Shown here in pieces: positions 23,347-31,672 of a DNA stretch of 53,039 nucleotides. The notes under the pieces were generated by a model. The model had not been told where the DNA came from. It did not search any database and worked only from the letters and a program-made list of their open reading frames with translations. The stretch comes from Bacteroidales bacterium (lineage in GTDB: Bacteria > Bacteroidota > Bacteroidia > Bacteroidales > Marinilabiliaceae), in contig JAKSLH010000020.1 of NCBI GenBank assembly GCA_024401335.1, forward strand, positions 1 to 53,039, written 5' to 3'. A program made the position numbers and the translations under genes. Every line of letters starts with the position of its first letter. Within the stretch, counting starts at the first letter, position 1.

Positions 23347-24558
23347 ATGCTATTTGGATTATTCAAAAGGAAATCAGAAAAAGTAGAGCCGCAAGTTGCT
23401 CCAAAGCCTGCTGACGGAATCAGAATAACAGGCACAAGCTCGTATATTGATGTCGAAATCGAAGGCCGAACTTGCAGAATTGCGGGTGAACTCGGGCAAG
23501 GCTATTTCCTCTGCTATGAGGAGACAATAAGTGAATGGATGACTCCTGAAGTGAAACCAATAACTGACGAGGAGAAGAAATATATCATAGAAAAGCTCAA
23601 TGAGAAGTCGGAAAAGAATCCGAGGATGAAGATAAAGATACGCAAGGATAAGAACATCTTCATAAGTCGACAGGAAAAGATATATCAAGACATGGTGGCT
23701 ATCTGCAGCGCATTTGCACAGAGTAGAGCCGAAGTGGTTTTTCTCTACATCTGTGTCGACGAGAATAACAATCTGTTTGCCGAGCAGTTCTATCAGATTG
23801 ACGGACGGATTTGCAGAATAGATGATCTGAGGGAAAACCATGATGATTTCGATCAGATTGCCCAGAATACTAAGAATCACCTTTATGGCCAGCTTATAGA
23901 TCTGGCGTCGTTATATATTGAATATAATGAGATAATGCCGAGAGCGTGGAAAGTCAGATATTCAGATGGCGAACTAAAAGTAACGGAAAAATACGTTAAC
24001 CCAAGCAAGGGTGAGACATTGGGCGATTTTACGCTTGAGAATTGGATAGAAGAACGTAATGAAGTTTTGCAAATAGGCGAACTGAGTAAACCACATAGTA
24101 TTGAAGAGTATGCCGAGATAATCAAGGCAAGATTTGTTCGCAGATTGAAAATGTCATTTACAAGCATTACTCTCAAGAAGATATTCTTTGACTACACAGA
24201 ATATGAGACAGGCGAAGACCCAGAAATGCCAGAAGAGACATGGAATAAAAAGTCAATGATGTTTTGCATCACAATAGGTAGTCAAGAATTGTATGTAAAG
24301 GCGAAAGAAGAATTGGTGTCGGAAAAAGGGTATACTGAAGAAGAAGCAGAAGCAATATGTGATGGTAGTGGAATATATGAGTACAGAATGATAAATGTCA
24401 TCTACTATGACTTTGAAGAATATGAAGATATGGGTTTGACAAGCGACATGCTGATAGATAGTTTCAGATTAGGTATAGAAAAAATCAAGGCCATCGATAT
24501 GGGAGAATATTGTCTTGCCGCCGATTTCTGCTTTGATGAACTTCGTGTGATAGATTGA
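23347..24558 (+). CDS. Hypothetical acidic cytoplasmic protein (403 residues)
   Basis: Not recognised. The start ATG at 23347 is preferred over a TTG two codons earlier. The protein begins MLFGLFKRKSEKVEP and has no signal peptide. It is rich in Glu, Lys, Tyr and Ile, with two beta-rich parts (residues 20-60 and 190-230) and a C-terminal acidic region (YYDFEEYEDMGLTSDMLIDSFRLG). Composition recalls the acidic DUF and immunity-type proteins of polymorphic toxin loci, but no toxin is adjacent, so this is only an impression. Codons are more A/T-rich than in panB or the CE15 gene, which suggests a different history. Confidence 0.7.
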   Translation: MLFGLFKRKSEKVEPQVAPKPADGIRITGTSSYIDVEIEGRTCRIAGELGQGYFLCYEETISEWMTPEVKPITDEEKKYIIEKLNEKSEKNPRMKIKIRKDKNIFISRQEKIYQDMVAICSAFAQSRAEVVFLYICVDENNNLFAEQFYQIDGRICRIDDLRENHDDFDQIAQNTKNHLYGQLIDLASLYIEYNEIMPRAWKVRYSDGELKVTEKYVNPSKGETLGDFTLENWIEERNEVLQIGELSKPHSIEEYAEIIKARFVRRLKMSFTSITLKKIFFDYTEYETGEDPEMPEETWNKKSMMFCITIGSQELYVKAKEELVSEKGYTEEEAEAICDGSGIYEYRMINVIYYDFEEYEDMGLTSDMLIDSFRLGIEKIKAIDMGEYCLAADFCFDELRVID

Positions 24559-24763
24559 TCGGTTTGACGGGAGTCCCCCTGTGAAGCCTGTATTCTGCGA
24601 TAAACCCAGGAAGTCTGCAATGACAGGATTCTTTATGTAGACAGAGGCAATACCCGGCATCCAGAGAGGTAAATATCCTATCAAGGCCTTGTATGTGTTA
24701 CCTGGTAAGGGTGTAACTTCAACATATAAACTTAACGCAGAAATCAAACAAAAATAAAAAGAT
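24559..24763. other. Unassigned stretch, possible gene remnant
   Basis: A minus-strand open frame (24747 leftward) reads VEVTPLPGNTYKALIGYL and continues with a plausible hydrophobic composition until it runs into the 3' end of the 403-residue gene. It has no promoter or recognisable family, so it may be a relic or chance. Confidence 0.35.
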
Positions 24764-24889
24764 ATGAAACTAAAGAAATTACTTTATGCTTTAGCAAGCA
24801 TTGTTGTGTCGGTCAATTTTTCCTCGTGCAAAGACGAGTGTCTTAAACTGAAAAAAGTTGACTCTCAAAAACAAGTCAACCTAATTTAG
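24764..24889 (+). CDS. Very small lipoprotein (41 residues), perhaps a truncated gene
   Basis: An ATG at 24764 opens a 41-codon frame starting MKLKKLLYALASIVVSVNFS, then SCKDECLKLKKVDSQKQ, ending at TAG 24887-24889. The basic start, hydrophobic core and N-F-S-S-C form a credible lipoprotein signal. The mature part would be about 20 charged residues, which is unusually short, so it could also be the surviving 5' end of a larger lipoprotein gene. It is followed by about 130 nt of AT-rich sequence without a gene. Confidence 0.5.
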   Translation: MKLKKLLYALASIVVSVNFSSCKDECLKLKKVDSQKQVNLI

Positions 24890-25022
24890 GAAAGTACACT
24901 GAAGAATAATCAAGCAGCCTCCCCCCAAATCAACCACAATCTAGTTAGAGACTAAGCGAGAAAGACAAGCAAAATCAAAAAAGTTTTATAATTTTGCACC
25001 TTATACTAAACGATTAGGAGTC

Positions 25023-25700
25023 ATGCTCGAAGTACTTTACGAAGACAACCACATTATCGCTGTCAACAAGTCGAATTCGGAGATTGTTCAGGCCGACAAG
25101 ACAGGCGACGAGACACTTGCCGACAAGGTCAAGGCATACATCAAGGAGAAATACAACAAACCAGGCGATGTGTTCCTTGGTGTGGTGCATCGTCTCGACC
25201 GACCAGTGAGCGGTGTAGTGCTTTTTGCACGTACAAGCAAGGCCCTTGCCCGCCTCAACCAGATGTTTGTCGATAAGACTATCAAGAAGACCTACTGGGC
25301 TATCACGCAGAACCGTCCGCCACAGGTGGAGGAGGAGCTGCATCACTATATGAGCAAGAACGAGGAGAAGAACAGAGCCCTCGTGTCGGTGAGTCCGCGC
25401 ACAGGCTACAAAGAGGCTATCCTCTCATATAAACTGCTCTCGAGCACTCAGAATCTCAACCTTCTCGAGGTGAGCCTCAAGACAGGACGTCACCACCAGA
25501 TAAGGGCTCAGCTCGCACGTATAGGTTGCCCTATCAGAGGCGACCTCAAATATGGCGCAAAACGATCACTGGAAGAGGGCGGCATCAACTTGCACTCTCG
25601 CTCGATAGAGTTTGTTCACCCTGTGAAAAACGAACCGGTGAAGATCGTGGCTCCACTGCCAAAGGATAGCGTGTGGCATGTTTTTGGCGTAGCAGAATAG
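25023..25700 (+). CDS. RluA-family pseudouridine synthase
   Basis: A 225-residue catalytic domain without an S4 domain. It begins MLEVLYEDNHIIAVNKSNSE and has the catalytic motif VVHRLDRPVSGVVLFA with the essential Asp, plus LLEVSLKTGRHHQIRAQLA and GDLKYGA. It isomerises a uridine in rRNA or tRNA; without S4 it is closest to the RluA/TruC type, and the target cannot be told. A -7-like box TAATTTTG lies at 24989-24996. The gene ends 4 nt before the Sua5/YrdC gene and probably shares its transcript. Confidence 0.93.
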   Translation: MLEVLYEDNHIIAVNKSNSEIVQADKTGDETLADKVKAYIKEKYNKPGDVFLGVVHRLDRPVSGVVLFARTSKALARLNQMFVDKTIKKTYWAITQNRPPQVEEELHHYMSKNEEKNRALVSVSPRTGYKEAILSYKLLSSTQNLNLLEVSLKTGRHHQIRAQLARIGCPIRGDLKYGAKRSLEEGGINLHSRSIEFVHPVKNEPVKIVAPLPKDSVWHVFGVAE

Positions 25701-25704
25701 CACT

Positions 25705-26322
25705 ATGATAATACGCATTCACCCTGATAACCCCGACGAACGCAACATCAACAAGGTCGCTGACTGTCTGCAGAAGGGAGGCATCGTGGTCTACCCTACC
25801 GACACGGTGTATGGCATAGGCTGCGACATAACCAACCAGCAGGCTGTAGAGAAGATTTTGCGCTTCAAAGACATCAATGTCAAGAAGACTAACCTGTCGT
25901 TCATATGCCACGACATGAGCCATATATCGGACTATGTGAAGCCACTCGACAACGCTATCTTCAAGCTGATGAAGAAGAACCTTCCTGGTCCTTTCACCTT
26001 TATCCTCGAAGCTAATAACAACGTGCCTAAGCTCTTCAAGGCTAACAAGAAGACTGTCGGCATACGTATTCCTGACAACAAGATAATACGCGAGATTGTA
26101 AAAGTATTGGGCAACCCTGTGCTCTCGACTTCGGTGAAGAACGACGGCGACGATGATGATGAGTATATCCGCGACCCTGAACTTATCGAGGAGCGACTGG
26201 GTAAGCTGGCCGACATCGTGATTGATGGTGGCTACGGCGGATACGAAGGCTCAACGGTCGTTGATTGCACTGGCGGAGGGTATGAGATTGTACGCCAGGG
26301 CAAGGGTGAACTTGAAGAATAA
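25705..26322 (+). CDS. Threonylcarbamoyl-AMP synthase (Sua5/YciO/YrdC family)
   Basis: A 205-residue YrdC domain with the substrate pocket motif GGIVVYPTDTVYGIGCDITN, the KxR-type segment KKTNLSFICHDMSHIS, and FTFILEAN, TVGIRIPDN and PVLSTSVKNDGDDDDEYI. It makes threonylcarbamoyl-AMP from Thr, bicarbonate and ATP, the first step of t6A37 tRNA modification; TsaD at 34307 carries out the later transfer. A YciO-type paralogue cannot be fully excluded: the acidic DDDD stretch is seen in YciO-like proteins. Confidence 0.85.
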   Translation: MIIRIHPDNPDERNINKVADCLQKGGIVVYPTDTVYGIGCDITNQQAVEKILRFKDINVKKTNLSFICHDMSHISDYVKPLDNAIFKLMKKNLPGPFTFILEANNNVPKLFKANKKTVGIRIPDNKIIREIVKVLGNPVLSTSVKNDGDDDDEYIRDPELIEERLGKLADIVIDGGYGGYEGSTVVDCTGGGYEIVRQGKGELEE

Positions 26323-26349
26323 GACATTTTAGAAAACACAAAAACAAAT

Positions 26350-26994
26350 ATGATAGTCTCTCCATCTCTTTTATCTGCCGATTTCGGCAATCTGCAGCGC
26401 GACTGCGAAATGCTCAACGAAAGTCAAGCCGACTGGATGCACGTTGATGTCATGGATGGTGTTTTCGTACCAAACATCTCATTTGGAGCTCCTGTAATCA
26501 AATATATCAAGAAACATTCTCAGAAGCCGCTCGATGTTCATCTGATGATTGTCGATCCGCAAAGATACATTAGCATGTTTCGCGACCTCGGTGCCGACAT
26601 TCTTAATGTCCACTATGAGGCATGCAACCACCTGCACCGCACAATAGAGCAGATTCGCCAGGCTGGTATGCGTCCGGCGGTGACTCTCAACCCTCATACT
26701 CCAGTGGAACTTCTTGAAGATATCATTCAGGATGTTGACATGGTGCTGCTCATGTCGGTAAACCCTGGTTTTGGTGGGCAGAAATTTATCATGAACACTC
26801 TCGACAAGGCTAAGCGCCTCAGAGCTATGGCCGACCGCAAGGGTCTCAACACTATCATTGAGGTCGACGGTGGTATAGACAAGAACACTGCTCCACTGGC
26901 CGTAGAAGCTGGCATAACAGCTCTTGTCGCAGGTAGCTTCGTCTTTGGCAGCGAGGATCCAAAGGCTACAATTGCTTGGATGAAGAGTCTTTAA
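26350..26994 (+). CDS. rpe: Ribulose-phosphate 3-epimerase
   Basis: A 214-residue TIM-barrel enzyme of standard length. It starts MIVSPSLLSADFGNL and shows the metal and phosphate motifs WMHVDVMDGVFVPNISFG, DVHLMIVDP, VLLMSVNPGFGGQKF and IEVDGGIDKNTAP. It interconverts ribulose-5-phosphate and xylulose-5-phosphate. It lies 27 nt after the YrdC gene and 9 nt before the ECF sigma gene, so all may be one transcript. Functionally it links to the arabinose operon at the left end, whose product is xylulose-5-phosphate. Confidence 0.97.
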   Translation: MIVSPSLLSADFGNLQRDCEMLNESQADWMHVDVMDGVFVPNISFGAPVIKYIKKHSQKPLDVHLMIVDPQRYISMFRDLGADILNVHYEACNHLHRTIEQIRQAGMRPAVTLNPHTPVELLEDIIQDVDMVLLMSVNPGFGGQKFIMNTLDKAKRLRAMADRKGLNTIIEVDGGIDKNTAPLAVEAGITALVAGSFVFGSEDPKATIAWMKSL

Positions 26995-27003
26995 CGACAC
27001 CCT

Positions 27004-27576
27004 ATGGATGTAAACATAACCGACACAGAACTTATAGATAAGATGTCATCCGGCAACGAAATGGCTTTTCGTATGCTGTTTGACCGATACTATACACCTC
27101 TGTCGGTTTATGCAGACAAGATCCTCAACGACATGGACGCCTCCATTGACATCGTGCAGGCTCTATTTGTCAATATCTATGAAAATAGGAAAGAGATCAA
27201 GGTCAGCAACGTTCGTTCGTTCCTCTACCAGTCTGTGCAAAACAGATGCCTTAACGAGCTGAAGCATCGCAAGGTGATAACAAACTACTCTGCCCAGGTC
27301 TATACTTTCAGCAGCGAGGAGACTAACGAGACTGACGAACTTATCGAGGTTTCTGAACTTGAGGCGCAGCTGGCTAATGCGATCAACCAGCTACCTGAAC
27401 AATGTCGCAAGATATTTGAAATGAGCCGTTTCGACGGCATAAGTAACGGCGAGATTGCTGAACGTCTCAACATATCAAAACGAACAGTAGAGACACAGAT
27501 TAGCAAAGCTCTCAAGTTCCTGAGAGATAAGCTGGGTGCTGGCTTTATTATCATCTCTATCCTTTTCGACCTATAA
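27004..27576 (+). CDS. ECF-type RNA polymerase sigma factor
   Basis: A 190-residue sigma-70 family ECF factor of the Bacteroidetes FecI-like group. Region 2 covers FRMLFDRYYTPLSVYADKILNDMDASIDIVQALFVNIYENR; region 4 covers QLPEQCRKIFEMSRFDGISNGEIAERLNISKRTVETQISKALKFLR, with a helix-turn-helix. Such sigmas are usually followed by a FecR-type anti-sigma gene and SusC/D genes; here the next gene is tex, 49 nt downstream. Its regulator and regulon are therefore not visible. The C-terminal tail (GAGFIIISILFDL) is hydrophobic. Confidence 0.92.
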   Translation: MDVNITDTELIDKMSSGNEMAFRMLFDRYYTPLSVYADKILNDMDASIDIVQALFVNIYENRKEIKVSNVRSFLYQSVQNRCLNELKHRKVITNYSAQVYTFSSEETNETDELIEVSELEAQLANAINQLPEQCRKIFEMSRFDGISNGEIAERLNISKRTVETQISKALKFLRDKLGAGFIIISILFDL

Positions 27577-27625
27577 CTACCCTACCATTATCGTCCAACA
27601 TTTTCAAACCCAATCATAATCTATC

Positions 27626-29731
27626 ATGACCATAGAGCAACTTGTGGCCAACGCTGTTGGCGTCAATATCAAACAGGCTTCCAATACGATAAAACTGCTT
27701 GTAGAGGGCGCTACAGTTCCTTTCATCAGCCGATATAGAAAGGAGATGACGGGCAATCTTGATGAAGTGAAGATTCAAGAGATAAAAGATAAGCATACAT
27801 ATTACACGGAACTCCAGCAACGCAAGGAGACGATACTCAAGACTATTGACGAGCAGGGCAAACTCACTCCTGAACTCAGAAAGAAGATTGAGGAGCTCTG
27901 GGACGCTACAGAGATAGAGGACTTGTATCTGCCTTACAAGCCTAAACGTAAGACGCGTGCTGCTAAGGCTCGCGAAAACGGACTGGAACCGCTTGCTACG
28001 ACACTGCTGCTACAGCAATGCAAGGATATCGACCTGGAAGCAGAGAAATACATCAGCGACAATGTGCCTACCGCTGACGATGCTCTGCAGGGTGCTCGTG
28101 ACATCATTGCCGAAATGGTCAGCGAAGATAAGCAGACACGCGACATCGTCCGTGATGCGTTCAGCCGCTTTGCCCGCATAACGACAAAGAAGGTGAAAGG
28201 TAAGGATGCCGAAGCTGAGAAGTATCGCGACTACCTCGACCGCAACGAACAGCTGAGCAGATGCCCTAGCCATCGTCTGCTTGCTATGATGAGGGCGCAG
28301 AATGAGGGTGTTATCAACATACACATCGCTCCAGAAGATCCTGAGAGGACAATAGAACGTATAGAACGCCACTACATCAAGGCTCGCAACACTTCGGCGG
28401 CTTACGTCAAGCAGGCAATAGGCGACTCCTACGACCGCCTTATCGAGCCTTCTATTGAAACAGAATTCAGCAACTCATCAAAGGAAAGCGCCGACACGGA
28501 GGCTATAAAGGTGTTCACAGATAATCTGCGTCAGCTGCTCCTTGCTGCTCCTCTGGGACAGAAGCGTATCCTGGCTATCGACCCGGGTGTCCGCACTGGT
28601 TGCAAAACTGTTGTTCTCGATGCACAGGGCAACCTCAAGCATCATACGGTGATATTCCCTCAGCAAAGAGCACAAGAGGCTGAACAGATGGTTAAGGATC
28701 TCATTAAGAGACATGACATAGAGGCTATCGCTATAGGTAATGGCACGGCTTCACGCGAGACGGAGAGTTTCATTCGCTCTGTCGCTCCACAATCTGCTGT
28801 GTTTGTGGTTAGCGAAGATGGTGCCTCGATATATTCGGCTTCTAAGATTGCCCGAGATGAGTTCCCTGATGAAGACGTGACGGTGCGTGGCGCTGTATCA
28901 ATAGGACGCCGTCTGATGGACCCTCTGGCCGAACTGGTTAAGATAGATCCTAAATCAATAGGCGTGGGACAGTATCAGCACGATGTTGACCAGAATAGAC
29001 TAAAGGATGCCCTGAATACAACAGTTGAGAGCTGCGTGAACCTTGTCGGCGTGAATGTCAACACTGCCTCTATGCATCTGCTGACTTACGTGTCGGGTCT
29101 TGGCCCTACTCTGGCTCAGAATATTGTTGACTACCGAACTGAAAACGGGGCTTTCAAGAGCCGTAACGAGCTCAAGAAGGTGCCTCGCCTCGGCCCTAAG
29201 GCTTATGAGCAATGTGCTGGCTTCCTTCGCATCGACGGCAAGAATCCTCTCGACAACTCTGCCGTACATCCGGAATCATATCACATAGTGGAGCAGATGG
29301 CTAAGGATCTTGGCTGCACGGTGAAGGACCTCATCAGCGATGCTTCAAAACGCAAACAGATAAACCTGCAGAGATATGTGACTGCTGAGGTGGGACTGCC
29401 TACGCTCAACGATATAATGAAGGAGCTGGAGAAGCCTGGCCGCGACCCTCGTGAACAGATTGAGGAATTCCACTTTGCCGACGGCATATCGAGCATCGAA
29501 CATCTTATTCCGGGAATGGAACTTCCGGGCATAGTCACTAATATAACGGCATTTGGCGCGTTTGTTGACCTCGGTGTGCATCAGGACGGACTTGTTCATA
29601 TCAGCCAATGTTCCGACAAGTTTGTCAAAGACATCAATGAGGTTCTCAAACTCCATCAGCATGTCAAGGTTAAGGTGTTAGATGTTGACATACCAAGGAA
29701 ACGAATAAGCCTTACAATGAAAGGGCTGTAG
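27626..29731 (+). CDS. Tex-family S1 RNA-binding transcription accessory protein
   Basis: A 701-residue Tex protein. It has an N-terminal helical domain (MTIEQLVANAVGVNIKQASN, VPFISRYRKEMTGNLDE), a YqgF/RuvC-like domain (ILAIDPGVRTGCKTVVLD), two helix-hairpin-helix motifs (YVSGLGPTLAQNIVDYR, PRLGPKAYEQCAGFLRI) and a C-terminal S1 domain (GIVTNITAFGAFVDLGVHQDGLVHISQ). Tex binds nucleic acid and RNA polymerase and supports gene expression under stress. Length is slightly below the usual 720-780 residues. It ends in a strong intrinsic terminator. Confidence 0.95.
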   Translation: MTIEQLVANAVGVNIKQASNTIKLLVEGATVPFISRYRKEMTGNLDEVKIQEIKDKHTYYTELQQRKETILKTIDEQGKLTPELRKKIEELWDATEIEDLYLPYKPKRKTRAAKARENGLEPLATTLLLQQCKDIDLEAEKYISDNVPTADDALQGARDIIAEMVSEDKQTRDIVRDAFSRFARITTKKVKGKDAEAEKYRDYLDRNEQLSRCPSHRLLAMMRAQNEGVINIHIAPEDPERTIERIERHYIKARNTSAAYVKQAIGDSYDRLIEPSIETEFSNSSKESADTEAIKVFTDNLRQLLLAAPLGQKRILAIDPGVRTGCKTVVLDAQGNLKHHTVIFPQQRAQEAEQMVKDLIKRHDIEAIAIGNGTASRETESFIRSVAPQSAVFVVSEDGASIYSASKIARDEFPDEDVTVRGAVSIGRRLMDPLAELVKIDPKSIGVGQYQHDVDQNRLKDALNTTVESCVNLVGVNVNTASMHLLTYVSGLGPTLAQNIVDYRTENGAFKSRNELKKVPRLGPKAYEQCAGFLRIDGKNPLDNSAVHPESYHIVEQMAKDLGCTVKDLISDASKRKQINLQRYVTAEVGLPTLNDIMKELEKPGRDPREQIEEFHFADGISSIEHLIPGMELPGIVTNITAFGAFVDLGVHQDGLVHISQCSDKFVKDINEVLKLHQHVKVKVLDVDIPRKRISLTMKGL

Positions 29732-29745
29732 AAAAGCGAACCATA

Positions 29746-29784
29746 CAGGCGTCGTGCAAACATTGAGTTGCACGACGCCTTTTT
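29746..29784 (+). terminator. Intrinsic terminator of tex
   Basis: A 13-bp perfect stem (29746-29758 with 29767-29779) is followed by a T-rich tail. Confidence 0.92.
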
Positions 29785-29817
29785 CTTTGTGTTTGTGAAA
29801 ACATTTCGGTAGATTTG
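29785..29817 (+). promoter_or_regulatory. Promoter of the nucleoside kinase gene
   Basis: TTTG (29785-29788), 21-nt spacer, TAGATTTG (29810-29817): a full consensus match directly abutting the tex terminator. It overlaps the TTG at 29815, so translation must start further downstream. Confidence 0.8.
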
Positions 29818-29844
29818 CGTAAACACATGAAAAAATCTATAAGT

Positions 29845-31515
29845 ATGGCAGACCAAACAATAAAGATCATATGTGCCAATACTGGCGCAACTCATGAGGT
29901 AGAGAGAGGATTGACTTTAAGTGAGATAGCGACAAAACTCGGTGTCGAATTGAAATATTCCATACTCGGTGCTCAAGTCAATAATAAGAATGTGGGATTG
30001 ACCTACAGACTATACCAACCTAAGAAAGTTCAGTTCTTCGACATAACACATCCCGAAGGCCGCAGGACGTATCTGCGTAGCCTGAGGCTTTTGCTTATCG
30101 TTGCCGTTAAGGAGACTTTGCCTGATGCACAGCTTCGCATTACACACTCTGTCTCTCGCGGACTCTATTGCGAACTGATTCGCAACGGACAATGCTCTGT
30201 CTCTCTCGATGATGTAGATGCTATCAAGGACCGCATGAGACAGCTCGTCGCAAGCAAGCTGCCTATCACACGCGAGGAAATTGAGACTACAGAGGCTATA
30301 AAACTGTTTACCGACATGCCCGACAAGCAGCAGCTTCTCACACAGCATGGCGATATATTCACTACTGTGCATCACCTCAACGGCCACTCATCAGTGCTCT
30401 ATGGCGACCTGGTGCCTAACACGGGGATTGTTGATGTATGGGACCTCATTCCATATTTCGACGGCATGCTGCTCAGACTGCCTTCATCAGCAAATCCTGA
30501 AGTGCTCGGCGACATGGTGAAGCAGGACAAGATGTTCGGCATTTTCCAGGAATTCGACTCTTGGCTTAACCTGATGCACGTGCAGACTCTCAGCGACCTC
30601 AACAAGGCTATAATCGAGGGTAAGGGCGGACAGATAATAAACATTGCAGAAGCACTGCACGAGAAGAAGATTAGCCGCATTGCCGACATGATTGCCGAAC
30701 GACGCGATAAGGTGAAGGTGGTGCTCATCAGCGGACCATCAAGTAGCGGAAAGACGACTTTCAGCAAGCGCCTTGGACTTCAACTCATGGTCAACGGCAT
30801 TCGCCCTGTGACGCTCTCTATCGACAACTATTTCGTTGACAGGGAAAAGACTCCGCTCGACGAGAATGGCGAGTATGACTTTGAGGCTGTAGAAGCTATC
30901 GACATTAAGACGTTCAACGAGCAGCTTCTCGCCCTAACACAAGGCAAAGAGGTTGAAATACCAAAATTCGACTTCAAGAAGGGTGCTCGTTATTATGACG
31001 GAGAAAAACTCAAGATGGAAGAGGGCGACGTGCTTGTCATAGAGGGCACTCACGGCCTCACCCCACAGCTGACTGAGGACATCCCTTCCGATGTGAAGTT
31101 CAGGATATATGCTGCTCCACTGTCGGGTATCAACATAGATGCTACAACTCGCATACAGACAACGGACAACCGTCTTATCCGCCGCATCGTGCGCGACTAT
31201 CAGACTCGTGGATATTCAGCACAAGATACTATTGCACGTTGGCCAAGTGTGAGAAGAGGCGAAGATAAGTACATCTACCCTAACCAGGAAGAGGCTGACG
31301 TGATGTTCAACTCTAACCTGCTCTACGAGATGTGCGTGCTCAAGGCTAAGGCTGAACCAATGCTTCTCGAAGTGGCACCAAACGCTCCTGAATATGCTGA
31401 GGCCCGCCGACTCATCAAATTCTTGAGTTATTTCAAGGCTCTCGCTTCTGACAACCTCCCACCTACTTCTATACTCAGAGAATTCATGGGGGGCAGCTCA
31501 TTCCATTATGACTAG
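29845..31515 (+). CDS. TGS-domain nucleoside (uridine) kinase
   Basis: A 556-residue protein from the ATG at 29845; the ATG at 29827 is possible but would leave almost no leader after the promoter. Residues 1-65 form a TGS domain as in threonyl-tRNA synthetase (MADQTIKIICANTGATHEVE), followed by a ThrRS-like second domain. From about residue 285 comes a uridine-kinase P-loop domain (VVLISGPSSSGKTTFSKRLG, LSIDNYFVDREKTP, VLVIEGTHGLTPQL). Such TGS-kinase fusions are typical of Bacteroidetes. It probably phosphorylates uridine/cytidine; the role of the synthetase-like part is unknown. Confidence 0.9.
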   Translation: MADQTIKIICANTGATHEVERGLTLSEIATKLGVELKYSILGAQVNNKNVGLTYRLYQPKKVQFFDITHPEGRRTYLRSLRLLLIVAVKETLPDAQLRITHSVSRGLYCELIRNGQCSVSLDDVDAIKDRMRQLVASKLPITREEIETTEAIKLFTDMPDKQQLLTQHGDIFTTVHHLNGHSSVLYGDLVPNTGIVDVWDLIPYFDGMLLRLPSSANPEVLGDMVKQDKMFGIFQEFDSWLNLMHVQTLSDLNKAIIEGKGGQIINIAEALHEKKISRIADMIAERRDKVKVVLISGPSSSGKTTFSKRLGLQLMVNGIRPVTLSIDNYFVDREKTPLDENGEYDFEAVEAIDIKTFNEQLLALTQGKEVEIPKFDFKKGARYYDGEKLKMEEGDVLVIEGTHGLTPQLTEDIPSDVKFRIYAAPLSGINIDATTRIQTTDNRLIRRIVRDYQTRGYSAQDTIARWPSVRRGEDKYIYPNQEEADVMFNSNLLYEMCVLKAKAEPMLLEVAPNAPEYAEARRLIKFLSYFKALASDNLPPTSILREFMGGSSFHYD

Positions 31516-31536
31516 ATCAATGGTGACATCATAAGC

Positions 31537-31577
31537 ACAAGGGTGATTAAACGGGTTTTAATCACCCTTGTATTTTT
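31537..31577 (+). terminator. Intrinsic terminator of the nucleoside kinase gene
   Basis: A 15-bp perfect stem (31537-31551 with 31557-31571), 5-nt loop, then ATTTTTC. Confidence 0.9.
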
Positions 31578-31672
31578 CTGACTAAAGCAACGACTTTTTC
31601 GTCTGCCTGGCAAGTGTTATATTACAAGAAAAACATACATTTGTACATCACACTTTGCATAAGACAACGATT

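Noticed and set aside
24469-24747. Minus-strand open frame of 92 codons overlapping the end of the 403-residue gene
   Set aside because: Half of it is antisense to a better-supported gene, it has no promoter box, and no family was recognised; kept only as a possible relic.
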